The notes under the pieces: model-generated
Database searches by the model: none
Seen by the model: only the letters and a program-made list of their open reading frames with translations
Told to the model about the DNA's origin: nothing
From: Clostridiales bacterium
GTDB lineage: Bacteria; Bacillota_A; Clostridia; Saccharofermentanales; Saccharofermentanaceae
DNA length: 13,109 nucleotides
Assembly (NCBI GenBank): GCA_017649745.1
Contig: JAGCGE010000088.1
Coordinates: 1-13,109 of the forward strand
Reading direction: 5' to 3'
Part shown: positions 6,669-12,969 of the stretch, in pieces
How positions within the stretch are numbered: the stretch's first letter is position 1
Layout: every line of letters starts with the position of its first letter
Program-made: the position numbers and the translations under genes

Positions 6669-7412
6669 TTAAGTTGCGGTCTTAAGTCCGTCGAGGTAGA
6701 CCTGACCGACTTTCTCCTGCTCCCATTTCTTGGAGATCCTGTAACCCATAGGTGAGAAGAGTGCCTCGAGAATAAGTTCGATCACCATGGATGTTGTGGA
6801 ACAGATAAGGACCTGAGTCCAGTTCCAGCCGAAGAAAACGTGTGAGACCATGGCGGAGAAGACGAAGTTATCTACCCACTGCGCGACGCATGTGGAGATA
6901 AGGCTTCTTGTGGCAAATCCGCCGTATCCGCCCTTGTCGGCCTTCTTTCCGATGAAGTGGTTGAGCGTGGAATTAACTATGGTCGACAGGAACATTGCGG
7001 TGCATGAGCCGACTACGACGTACCATGCGCCTCCGAAAGTGCTGTCGATGCCGCCGGAGATCATCTCTCCTACGGAAGGATCGGATGCGGAATAGTATGC
7101 TGCCCATCTGCCCGGTGCCATGCTCAGAAGTTTAAATACGAGCACGCAGCCGACGTTAACGGCCATGGCGAGAACAGAGATCTTGGTGGCGGCTTTAGGA
7201 CCGAATCTCTTGCAGATGCAGTCCATGCACAGGAACGAGATCCAGGACAGCGCGAGGCCGCAGTTGAGACAGAAATAGTCCGAGCGGTACAATTCCTTGC
7301 TCGCCAAAAGATTCATGCATACAACGGATAATATAAACAGGGAGGTGACCATCGACGGCACGCTCCTTAGAAGGATCTTGTAATCCCCGTAAATGCGCTT
7401 AATAGCGTTCAT
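6669..7412 (-). CDS. VUT-family (YhhQ-type) queuosine precursor transporter
   Basis: An integral membrane protein of 247 residues with about six hydrophobic segments. The stretch around residues 55-80 (SFLCMDCICKRFGPKAATKIS) and the DNFVFSAM stretch near residue 190 match the VUT_1 (YhhQ) family. Members import queuosine precursors such as preQ0, preQ1 or queuine for tRNA modification. It is the first gene of an operon with the amidase-signature hydrolase. The start has AAAGGAG (7422-7428) 9 bases upstream. It has its own promoter, and the leader carries a hairpin followed by an A/C-rich tail that runs into the ribosome binding site. Specific substrate is an inference from the family; other members may carry related compounds. 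Confidence 0.75.
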   Translation of the reverse strand: MNAIKRIYGDYKILLRSVPSMVTSLFILSVVCMNLLASKELYRSDYFCLNCGLALSWISFLCMDCICKRFGPKAATKISVLAMAVNVGCVLVFKLLSMAPGRWAAYYSASDPSVGEMISGGIDSTFGGAWYVVVGSCTAMFLSTIVNSTLNHFIGKKADKGGYGGFATRSLISTCVAQWVDNFVFSAMVSHVFFGWNWTQVLICSTTSMVIELILEALFSPMGYRISKKWEQEKVGQVYLDGLKTAT

Positions 7413-7428
7413 AGATTGTTGCTCCTTT

Positions 7429-7495
7429 GGTTTTAGGTTTTACAAGCAGGATATCGGACCCGAACTGCTTGGCCTTTTCTTTCTCGAAAACGCGT
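7429..7495 (-). promoter_or_regulatory. Structured leader before the VUT transporter (riboswitch candidate)
   Basis: In the transcribed leader on the minus strand, CAAGCAG and CTGCTTG can form a 7-bp stem around a 15-base loop that itself holds a short TCGG/CCGA pairing. The hairpin is followed by an A/C-rich tail containing two ACC words and then the AAAGGAG ribosome binding site. GGGU in the loop could pair with ACCU in the tail, which would give an H-type pseudoknot near the ribosome binding site, as in preQ1-type riboswitches. It does not match the class I consensus closely by eye, so this is a candidate only. Confidence 0.3.
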
Positions 7496-7499
7496 CCTT

Positions 7500-7527
7500 A
7501 TTATAATACGGAAAAATAAAATAGCAA
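7500..7527 (-). promoter_or_regulatory. Promoter of the VUT transporter-amidase operon
   Basis: On the minus strand TTGCTA (7522-7527), a 16-bp spacer and a perfect TATAAT (7500-7505). It begins only a few bases after the stop codon of the last lipoprotein gene (TAA at 7531-7533). The leader is about 80 bases long. Confidence 0.6.
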
Positions 7528-7530
7528 GTG

Positions 7531-7977
7531 TTACTGTTTCTCAAACTTAAAGCAGTAACTAAACCTTGGCATATCGTTGACAATAAGATTAGGAGCTATA
7601 GACTTTTTCTGACCATAATCAAGTCTTACTGTTTTCTTTCCTGTTGTTACCTCGTTCTGATCTTCATCACGATTCCATTCCACAACTGTTATCTCAACCT
7701 TGTCATCTTCTATACTCTCTATCTTCAGATCCCAATTTCCCTGTTCGATCATTTCCTTATCTTCCACTTTGGTGATGGTATTGCCTGACATTAAAAAGCA
7801 ATCGCCTTCATGGACGTTCTTTATCCTGTCCTCACTCCTTCCGTTGAAATTATCACCTGCAATACCATATCCGGAACTGTAGATCTCGGCAACCATAGTG
7901 ACAGCCTTCTTTTTGCTGCATGCACAAAAAGATAATACCAAAATAAATACTAGTAAGAACGACAATATCTTTTTCAT
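7531..7977 (-). CDS. Small lipoprotein, third of three tandem paralogues
   Basis: Predicted membrane-attached lipoprotein of 148 residues. A basic MKK start, a hydrophobic core and a lipobox ending in Cys20 (SFCAC) form a type II signal peptide. The exported part is acidic and unrecognised. It shares with its two neighbours the ACSKK after the signal, a (V)HEGD or VREGD turn near the middle (NVHEGD about 54-59) and a later LKIESIEDDKVEIT stretch, so it is a diverged paralogue in a tandem array. The ribosome binding site is AGAGG 7-8 bases before the ATG. It follows the previous gene by 12 bases and is probably in the same operon. Function unknown. Confidence 0.75.
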   Translation of the reverse strand: MKKILSFLLVFILVLSFCACSKKKAVTMVAEIYSSGYGIAGDNFNGRSEDRIKNVHEGDCFLMSGNTITKVEDKEMIEQGNWDLKIESIEDDKVEITVVEWNRDEDQNEVTTGKKTVRLDYGQKKSIAPNLIVNDMPRFSYCFKFEKQ

Positions 7978-7989
7978 TAATCGACCTCT

Positions 7990-8418
7990 TTATGATCCCT
8001 TCGTGAAGATTATGTAGCTTTCACCGGCGTTAAAAAATTGATCGGAAAACTCGTTGTTTTTAAGCACCTTTTGCATGTCATCATATTTCACGACTTCAGT
8101 TCCCTGATCAGTCGAAACCGTTATGCCGTCATCATCGATGCTTACGATCTCGATCGCAACTTCATCGGATCTGAACATTAAAAGATTTAATTGATTCCAC
8201 TTGATCTGATCGCCTTCATGGAGATCTTCGAATTCAAAATCTTCCGTCCAGTCCGGCTCGGGATAATAGCCGAAACTTCGGCGATAGATGTGCGCTTTCA
8301 TCGTGACTTCGAAATCGCGGTCAGACTCGGTCGGTGACGGGCCGGCGGACTTTTTCGAGCAGGCAAAAAGGAATGATGAGAGGGCAATTATCAGAAGGAC
8401 GGATAATAGTTTTTTCAT
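7990..8418 (-). CDS. Small lipoprotein, second of three tandem paralogues
   Basis: Predicted lipoprotein of 142 residues with MKK, a hydrophobic stretch and Cys20 in LFAC as the lipidation site, followed by SKK. The middle has DLHEGDQI and then AIEIVSIDDDGITVS, equivalent to segments in both neighbours. The signal-peptide coding part shares long identical DNA stretches with the gene at 8415-8855, which points to a fairly recent duplication. The ATG overlaps the stop of that gene in an ATGA arrangement, and AAGGAGG (8423-8429) lies 4 bases before the ATG. The protein is acidic and rich in Asp and Glu. No function is assigned. Confidence 0.78.
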   Translation of the reverse strand: MKKLLSVLLIIALSSFLFACSKKSAGPSPTESDRDFEVTMKAHIYRRSFGYYPEPDWTEDFEFEDLHEGDQIKWNQLNLLMFRSDEVAIEIVSIDDDGITVSTDQGTEVVKYDDMQKVLKNNEFSDQFFNAGESYIIFTKGS

Positions 8419-8855
8419 GCTGCCTCCTTGGTGAAAGTCACGGTGTAGTCGTAGTTGGTTCCGTCGTAGACGACGATGCCGGACGAGATGTGCTGCTCCT
8501 GGTCGAAGCTCAGATCAAGATCGGATTGGTGAGAGGTGATCTTTATGCTGTCCTCGCTGATGTCGACGACCTCGATGATGTAATCGGCGGAGTCGTCTTT
8601 GGATTTTAGGGTGAGTCTTTTGAACTCTTTGTTGCCGTATTCTTCCTGGAAAATGTCGCCCTCTCTTACGTCCCTGACAACGTAGTCGCAGGTGCCGTGG
8701 CCCAGGTCTTTGCCCGTGACGCCGAAGCCTCCGTACGTGACGTGGACCTTCATCTTGATGCGGGTCCTTGTTCCTTCGGCGGCGGGCTTTTTCGAGCAGG
8801 CAAAAAAGGAAAATGTGAGTGCGAATATGAGTAAGATCGATAATAGTTTTTTCAT
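8415..8855 (-). CDS. Small lipoprotein, first of three tandem paralogues
   Basis: Predicted lipoprotein of 146 residues: MKK, a hydrophobic core, Cys20 in FFAC, then SKK. The exported domain contains a YGGFGVTGKDLG stretch, DVREGDIF and EVVDISEDSIKITS. The VREGD and the second motif recur in the two downstream paralogues. The ribosome binding site is a G-run (8863-8867) 7 bases before the ATG. It is the first gene of a three-gene operon transcribed away from the TetR gene. Because it is divergent from the TetR regulator across a 124-base gap, the TetR protein might also control it, but no promoter for it is clear. Function unknown. Confidence 0.78.
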   Translation of the reverse strand: MKKLLSILLIFALTFSFFACSKKPAAEGTRTRIKMKVHVTYGGFGVTGKDLGHGTCDYVVRDVREGDIFQEEYGNKEFKRLTLKSKDDSADYIIEVVDISEDSIKITSHQSDLDLSFDQEQHISSGIVVYDGTNYDYTVTFTKEAA

Positions 8856-8917
8856 GTGTTTTCCCCCTGTCTCTTACCCTTATGGACAGGAAAACGGGGC
8901 GGATGTTTCACGGCGTA

Positions 8918-8946
8918 TTGAAAAAGTTTGGGGGGCGTGATATCTT
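8918..8946 (+). promoter_or_regulatory. Promoter of the TetR-phosphotransferase operon
   Basis: TTGAAA (8918-8923), a 17-bp spacer and TATCTT (8941-8946). The predicted start site falls within the palindrome at 8948-8967, so regulator binding there would block transcription. Confidence 0.6.
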
Positions 8947-8947
8947 A

Positions 8948-8967
8948 ATATTGAACGTGTTCAATAT
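8948..8967. promoter_or_regulatory. TetR-type operator palindrome
   Basis: ATATTGAAC (8948-8956) and GTTCAATAT (8959-8967) form a perfect 9-bp inverted repeat around two central bases. It lies between the -10 box and the ribosome binding site of the TetR gene, the usual place for autorepression. The length and symmetry are typical of TetR-family operators. Assignment to the adjacent TetR protein is an inference. Confidence 0.7.
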
Positions 8968-8979
8968 GCGAGGTTTGCC

Positions 8980-9558
8980 ATGAATAAAGAAGAGAAACTC
9001 AACATCACTAAGGAAAAGCTCATAAAGGCAACGGCCGCCCTGATGGAGAAAGCTGATGATCCGCTTCAGGTTACTTCCAGGGAGATCGCGGCCGCCGCGG
9101 ACGTGAAGCCGTCCATGATCAATTACTGCTTCGGCTCCAGAGAGGAGCTGCTGTATGCGGTGTTCAACGATCTTTATAAGTCTTTCCTCGCGAAGTATGA
9201 TGTCGAGAAGCTTCTTAAAAAGAACCTTCCGCCGAAGGAACTCCTCAAGAAGCTCCACTTCATCGTGGCCAAGTGCCTTATCGAGAACCCGAAGTTCACC
9301 AAAGCGATCACGCCGCACGTGCTTTTCAAGCGCGACCTGGGCAAAGAATCCTTCAGCTTCCCTTACGTCATGAAGCACTTCGGAGGCAGGCGCACCGAGG
9401 CCGAGTGCAGGCTCATCGCGTACGAGCTGTCCACCATGATGCAGCTCATCATCTACCGCAAGGACGACATCAGGAACGACTTCGGCATCGACCTCAACAA
9501 GGAAACAGAACTTCAAAGATACATCGACCTCAGAGTCGACATGCTGCTCGGTGATTAA
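8980..9558 (+). CDS. TetR/AcrR-family transcriptional regulator
   Basis: A 192-residue repressor of the TetR type, a normal length. The N-terminal helix-turn-helix is at about 31-54 (VTSREIAAAADVKPSMINYCFG) followed by SREELLYAVF, the helix 4 stretch of the family. The C-terminal ligand domain is helical and unrecognised. The start has GAGG 6 bases upstream, just after the operator palindrome. The last codons overlap or abut the start of the phosphotransferase gene, so both are in one operon. The likely role is autorepression and control of the phosphotransferase, released by an unknown small molecule, possibly the substrate of that enzyme. Confidence 0.88.
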   Translation: MNKEEKLNITKEKLIKATAALMEKADDPLQVTSREIAAAADVKPSMINYCFGSREELLYAVFNDLYKSFLAKYDVEKLLKKNLPPKELLKKLHFIVAKCLIENPKFTKAITPHVLFKRDLGKESFSFPYVMKHFGGRRTEAECRLIAYELSTMMQLIIYRKDDIRNDFGIDLNKETELQRYIDLRVDMLLGD

Positions 9559-11878
9559 CGTGAACTACATATTTCCCCTCGGCAAGATCCCACAAGGCAA
9601 AAAGGCAGGCGGCAAGGCCATGTCCCTGTCTCTTATGCTCGAAAACATTAAGGTCTCGATCCCCTTCGGATTCGTCATAACAAGTGACTCTTTCGAAAAC
9701 GGCGGCCTTCTGCCCGCCGCCTCATCCGAGCTCGACGACCTTCTCACCAAACTCGACCCGCGCTACACCTACGCAGTGCGCTCCTCCGCCATCAACGAAG
9801 ACGGCGAAAACGTCTCCTTCGCAGGTCAGTACGAGACCCTCACCAACGTCAAAGTTTCTGACATAAAATCCGCCGTTTCATCCGTCGTTTCTTCCGCGAA
9901 TAATTCCCGCGTCAAAGAGTACACCGAAAGCTTCAACGAAGAAGATCAGGGCATCGCCGTCGTGATCCAAAGATTCGTCGATCCGACCTTCGCGGGCGTC
10001 GTTTTCACCTCCGACGTGATAACCGGAAAAGACGACCGCATGGTCGGAAATTACGTCCACGGCGAAGGCGAGAAACTGGTGTCCGGATCAGAGAATGCAG
10101 ACGTGTTTTACATAGGCTCCATGAAGTACTCTTACGAGGGTCCTTCCGAGTTCAAAAAATACGCCAGAAAACTCGGTTCATACTGCACCAAGATCCGCAA
10201 ATTTTACGGCATGCCGATGGACGTCGAATGGGCAGTTTCCGAAGGCAAAGTCTACATCCTTCAGGCGCGTCCGATAACGACTCTCCGTCGCCTGAATCCG
10301 GAGACCTACGAAGTCAACGGAACCCTGTCCGGGCATAAGCTTCTCACAAGGACCAACGTGGGCGAGATCTTCATGAAGCCCGTAACGCCAATGACTTTCA
10401 GCGTCCTCGAGAAGATCAACGACATGCTCGGCCTTCCTGACTGGCTCGAAAACATCTGCGGCCAGCCCTACATGAACATCTCCGTTTTGTGCTCCATCCA
10501 GGTGGCACTCGGAAGATCTGAAGAAGCCGCATTCGACACCATAAAAGATCTGGTCGGAAACGTACCTGACGGCTTAAAAGTTCCGGTGTCACCGTTCGAC
10601 AAAAAAGTGTTCCTCAAAAAGATGAAAGAACTCTTCTTTCCGAAGAACAAATCCAAGCTCAAAAAGAAAGAAAAACTTCAGATGGTGGAAGACCTTCCTT
10701 CTATCTCTGATGCGATGATAAATGAGATCAAAACCATCAGTTCCAACGCCGAACTTTTTAGGTATTGGAACGACATGATGCAGCCAAAACTCAACGACGG
10801 ATTGGCGTCAATTATGGCGGCGTCCGGCACTGCTCTTGTGCCATTGTTTTCGATGAGAAAAAAGATTGCAAAAATAGCCGGCGATGACATGGCAAACCGC
10901 CTGTGCAGCGGCTGTGTCGGAACCCTCGCGAGCATGAAGCCGCTCCTTCTGATCGAGGACGTGATCGACTGCAAGATCACCAGGGAGGAATACGTCAAAA
11001 CGTGCGGCCACCGATGCACCAACGAGATGGAGCTGAGCGAGCCGAGGCCTTACGAGGATCCGGCCTTCCCGGACAGCCTCATCGAGGAGCACAAACGAAG
11101 CGGCGTTAACCTTCACAAGATGCAGGAACAGCAGCAGAAAGAATTCGAGAAGGCGCTTCAGGAATTCAAGAGTTCGTACCCTTCGAAGAGCAAATGGATC
11201 GACAAGCAGATCGCGGCTTTTACGCATGCGAATGACTTCCGCGAGGACATAAGGAGCAAGGGCGTGAAGATCTTCTGTGTGTTCCGCGAGTATATCCTTC
11301 GTGCGGGCGAATTGAACGGCCTGGGCGACGATATCTTCCTTTTGTACTATCAGGAAATGTTCGACCTTTTGAATGGCGACAATTCGTGTTTGGAGAATAT
11401 TGAAACGCGTAAGAGTGTTTTCGAGAAGTATCAGGAGTATCCGACTTTTCCGTCGCTTATACTGGGCAGGTTTGACCCTCAGGAATGGCTCGCGGATCCT
11501 AACAGGAGAAACGACTTCTATAGCAGCGAGAAGGCGGGCGAAGAAGGCATGCCGTCAGACGTCAAGGGCTTCCCGGGCGCGGCAGGCATAGTCACCGGAA
11601 CAGTGCGCGTCATAACAGGCTTCAAAGACATCGACCTTGTACAAAAAGGCGAGGTCCTTGTTACAGTCGCGACCAACGTCGGCTGGACCATGGTCTTCCC
11701 TAAGGTAGCCGCCATCGTCACCGACATCGGCGCACCATTGTCACACGCAGCCATCGTCGCGCGAGAGTTCGGAATACCTGCAGTAGTGGGATGCGGCAAC
11801 GCGACCACGGTGCTTAAGACAGGCGACAAAGTCGTGGTCGATGGCGCGAACGGAACTGTAAAAAAGATCGCGGATTAA
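9551..11878 (+). CDS. PEP-synthase-like phosphotransferase (rifampin phosphotransferase architecture)
   Basis: A soluble enzyme of 775 residues with the three-part layout of rifampin phosphotransferases. The N-terminal PPDK_N ATP-grasp domain covers about 1-245, with AGGKAMSL (Lys22), the YAVRSSA Arg (77), GQYET, and DVEWAV..LQARPITT (Gln238, Arg240). A middle substrate domain, about 255-650, includes NVGEIFMKPVTP and the CGHRCTNEMEL segment (485-495). The C-terminal swivelling His domain, about 665-775, has GAPLSHAAIVAREFG with the catalytic His at 732, 43 residues from the end. The PEP-binding barrel of true PEP synthase is absent. Such enzymes transfer a phosphate from ATP to an acceptor through the His; the acceptor here is unknown and rifampin is not proven. 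The middle part is shorter than in characterised enzymes. GTG 9551 overlaps the TetR stop by 8 bases; GTG 9560 is an equally good start, with GGTGAT just before it. Regulated by the adjacent TetR. Confidence 0.85.
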   Translation: MINVNYIFPLGKIPQGKKAGGKAMSLSLMLENIKVSIPFGFVITSDSFENGGLLPAASSELDDLLTKLDPRYTYAVRSSAINEDGENVSFAGQYETLTNVKVSDIKSAVSSVVSSANNSRVKEYTESFNEEDQGIAVVIQRFVDPTFAGVVFTSDVITGKDDRMVGNYVHGEGEKLVSGSENADVFYIGSMKYSYEGPSEFKKYARKLGSYCTKIRKFYGMPMDVEWAVSEGKVYILQARPITTLRRLNPETYEVNGTLSGHKLLTRTNVGEIFMKPVTPMTFSVLEKINDMLGLPDWLENICGQPYMNISVLCSIQVALGRSEEAAFDTIKDLVGNVPDGLKVPVSPFDKKVFLKKMKELFFPKNKSKLKKKEKLQMVEDLPSISDAMINEIKTISSNAELFRYWNDMMQPKLNDGLASIMAASGTALVPLFSMRKKIAKIAGDDMANRLCSGCVGTLASMKPLLLIEDVIDCKITREEYVKTCGHRCTNEMELSEPRPYEDPAFPDSLIEEHKRSGVNLHKMQEQQQKEFEKALQEFKSSYPSKSKWIDKQIAAFTHANDFREDIRSKGVKIFCVFREYILRAGELNGLGDDIFLLYYQEMFDLLNGDNSCLENIETRKSVFEKYQEYPTFPSLILGRFDPQEWLADPNRRNDFYSSEKAGEEGMPSDVKGFPGAAGIVTGTVRVITGFKDIDLVQKGEVLVTVATNVGWTMVFPKVAAIVTDIGAPLSHAAIVAREFGIPAVVGCGNATTVLKTGDKVVVDGANGTVKKIAD

Positions 11879-11893
11879 AGGTTATCCGCGATC
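11866..11893 (-). terminator. Terminator hairpin shared by convergent stop codons
   Basis: GATCGCGGAT (11866-11875) and ATCCGCGATC (11884-11893) form a perfect 10-bp stem around an 8-base loop that contains the stop codons of both convergent genes. On the minus strand the stem is followed by six T residues (opposite 11860-11865), a clear intrinsic terminator for the zinc-ribbon gene, and part of it lies inside the phosphotransferase coding sequence. On the plus strand there is no U-tract, so it is a poor terminator for the phosphotransferase. Confidence 0.75.
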
Positions 11894-12420
11894 GCTGTGA
11901 TCTTATCTAAAATGTCATCTCCGCTGCCGTCAGAAGCGTCATAAAAACTCTTCATCAAGTTCAGCATTTCCTCTGTTTCCTGAGGCTTGATCTTCGCCAG
12001 TTGATCCCACTCCGGACGACCCAAAACTCGATCGGCTTCGTTCTTCTTAAGAAGCTCCTTTAGGTCCACCGCATGAAGTGAACAAAGGATGTATCTTATG
12101 ATGAGCTGCGGGTTGTCTTTGTCGGTCTTTTGAAGCTCGATAACCTTCGGTTTTGCGGCCGCGAACTGATGTCTTGCGATCATCTTGTCCACGTCTTCAA
12201 TAGTGAAATCTGTCTCGATCTTTTCAAGAGGTTCATTCCAACCGCAGTCCGTGCACTTCATGAAGCCCGAGCTCCTCTCATAACGGAGCTTACCGCCGCA
12301 CTCAGGACACAGCTTTTCCTTCGGGATCAGGAATATGGATTCGATGATCTTATCTGCTTCTTCCGAGTCGTCCCAGACAACTCTTTCAACTTTTCTGACA
12401 TCCTTGATCCTGTTATCCAA
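11875..12420 (-). CDS. Zinc-ribbon protein, downstream segment
   Basis: A 181-residue segment from a TTG codon with no convincing ribosome binding site. It contains a four-Cys zinc ribbon, CPECG (Cys38, Cys41) and CTDCGW (Cys56, Cys59), followed by an acidic and helical C-terminal region of unknown function, with no membrane segment. It lies in the same frame as the smaller zinc-ribbon gene upstream, separated only by a TGA at 12454-12456 and 11 sense codons. It may therefore be the back half of one 243-residue protein broken by a nonsense change. Its end overlaps the stop of the phosphotransferase gene by 4 bases. If expressed alone the true start is unsure; the second in-frame Met is within the zinc ribbon (residue 54). 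Confidence 0.65.
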   Translation of the reverse strand: MDNRIKDVRKVERVVWDDSEEADKIIESIFLIPKEKLCPECGGKLRYERSSGFMKCTDCGWNEPLEKIETDFTIEDVDKMIARHQFAAAKPKVIELQKTDKDNPQLIIRYILCSLHAVDLKELLKKNEADRVLGRPEWDQLAKIKPQETEEMLNLMKSFYDASDGSGDDILDKITAIADNL

Positions 12421-12453
12421 ATGTGAATCCAGAACATCTCTTCTGCGCTTTGC

Positions 12454-12606
12454 TCACATGAACTCATCCACCGTTTCCATGGACTGCGGTTTGTTGTCGA
12501 CTCCGGGCTTGTGAATTATTCCGCAGAAGCTGCACTCATAAAAACCTGTCGTACTGTTAAACTTCAGATCAGCACCGCAGGTAGAACATGTCTTCCTTAC
12601 TTCCAT
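12454..12606 (-). CDS. Small zinc-ribbon protein, upstream segment
   Basis: A 50-residue protein, MEVRKTCSTCG..., with a four-Cys zinc ribbon: Cys7, Cys10, Cys25 and Cys28 in CSTCG and CSFCG. The frame is open up to 12666, but the ATG at 12606 has GGAG (12612-12615) 5 bases upstream, and a TATAAT lies at 12655-12660, so the longer start is unlikely. The TGA that ends it (12454-12456) is followed in the same frame by 11 sense codons and then the 181-residue zinc-ribbon segment. This could be a genuine short protein or the front part of a broken longer one with two zinc ribbons. Role unknown; zinc ribbons may bind nucleic acids or proteins. Confidence 0.55.
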   Translation of the reverse strand: MEVRKTCSTCGADLKFNSTTGFYECSFCGIIHKPGVDNKPQSMETVDEFM

Positions 12607-12654
12607 AAAAACTCCAAACTTTTCCCGCCGTAGCAATACATACCCAACAGTTCC

Positions 12655-12660
12655 ATTATA
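12655..12660 (-). promoter_or_regulatory. -10 box before the zinc-ribbon locus
   Basis: On the minus strand a perfect TATAAT precedes the ATG at 12606 by about 50 bases. No good -35 is seen at 16-18 bp upstream. It supports the ATG at 12606 as the start, because an ORF from 12666 would include the promoter. Confidence 0.35.
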
Positions 12661-12729
12661 GCCCATAGCAAATCAATATCGATACAACAAACCTTGCCTT
12701 TGGCCCTGCGATAAATCCGACTATTTTGC

Positions 12730-12958
12730 TTTTCCAACCTTAAGCCGCATCCTCATTTTCAGAAAAATAAAAATCCAACCTAACGTTGCACCTAAGACAT
12801 ATGCCTTTTTCTCTTTTCCAACCCAGGGTTGGATTTCCTTGCAATTAATGCCGGATCCGGAAGATAAAAAGGGTAATAAGACTGATCTTGAACACAAAAA
12901 TCCAACCTTAGGTTGCATTCTCATTTTTGGAAAAAAATAAATCCAACCTTAGGATGCA
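12730..12958. repeat. Array of five TCCAACC palindromic repeats at about 42-bp period
   Basis: Copies start at 12733, 12774, 12817, 12901 and 12942, each with a TCCAACC word, most preceded by AAA or TTT. The distances are 41, 43, 84 and 41 bp. The copy at 12817-12833 is a perfect 17-bp palindrome (TCCAACCC, A, GGGTTGGA); the copy at 12901 is nearly perfect and the others are degenerate in the right arm. The blocks 12733-12792 and 12901-12960 align over about 60 bp with 47 matches by hand. No gene is supported in this AT-rich stretch, which lies between the zinc-ribbon locus and the IS3 element. The same motif occurs at 4387 and 4424. Confidence 0.65.
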
Positions 12959-12969
12959 GAAGCAAAATA

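Noticed and set aside
9551..11878. True PEP synthase or pyruvate phosphate dikinase
   Set aside because: The C-terminal PEP-binding barrel is absent and the His domain is at the C-terminus, as in rifampin phosphotransferases.
12454..12456. Selenocysteine codon or reassigned UGA
   Set aside because: TGA ends other genes in the window normally (for example at 8415-8417 and 13015-13017), the position is not Cys-like (EFM before, AKRR after), and no Sec hairpin is evident; a nonsense change or two genes is simpler.
12721..12924. 67-residue ORF on the minus strand in the repeat region
   Set aside because: It runs through the palindromic repeats, has low-complexity composition and no ribosome binding site.
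12730..12958. CRISPR array
   Set aside because: The repeats are only about 17 bp, degenerate in the right half and 41-43 bp apart, with AT-rich related spacers and no cas genes in the window.
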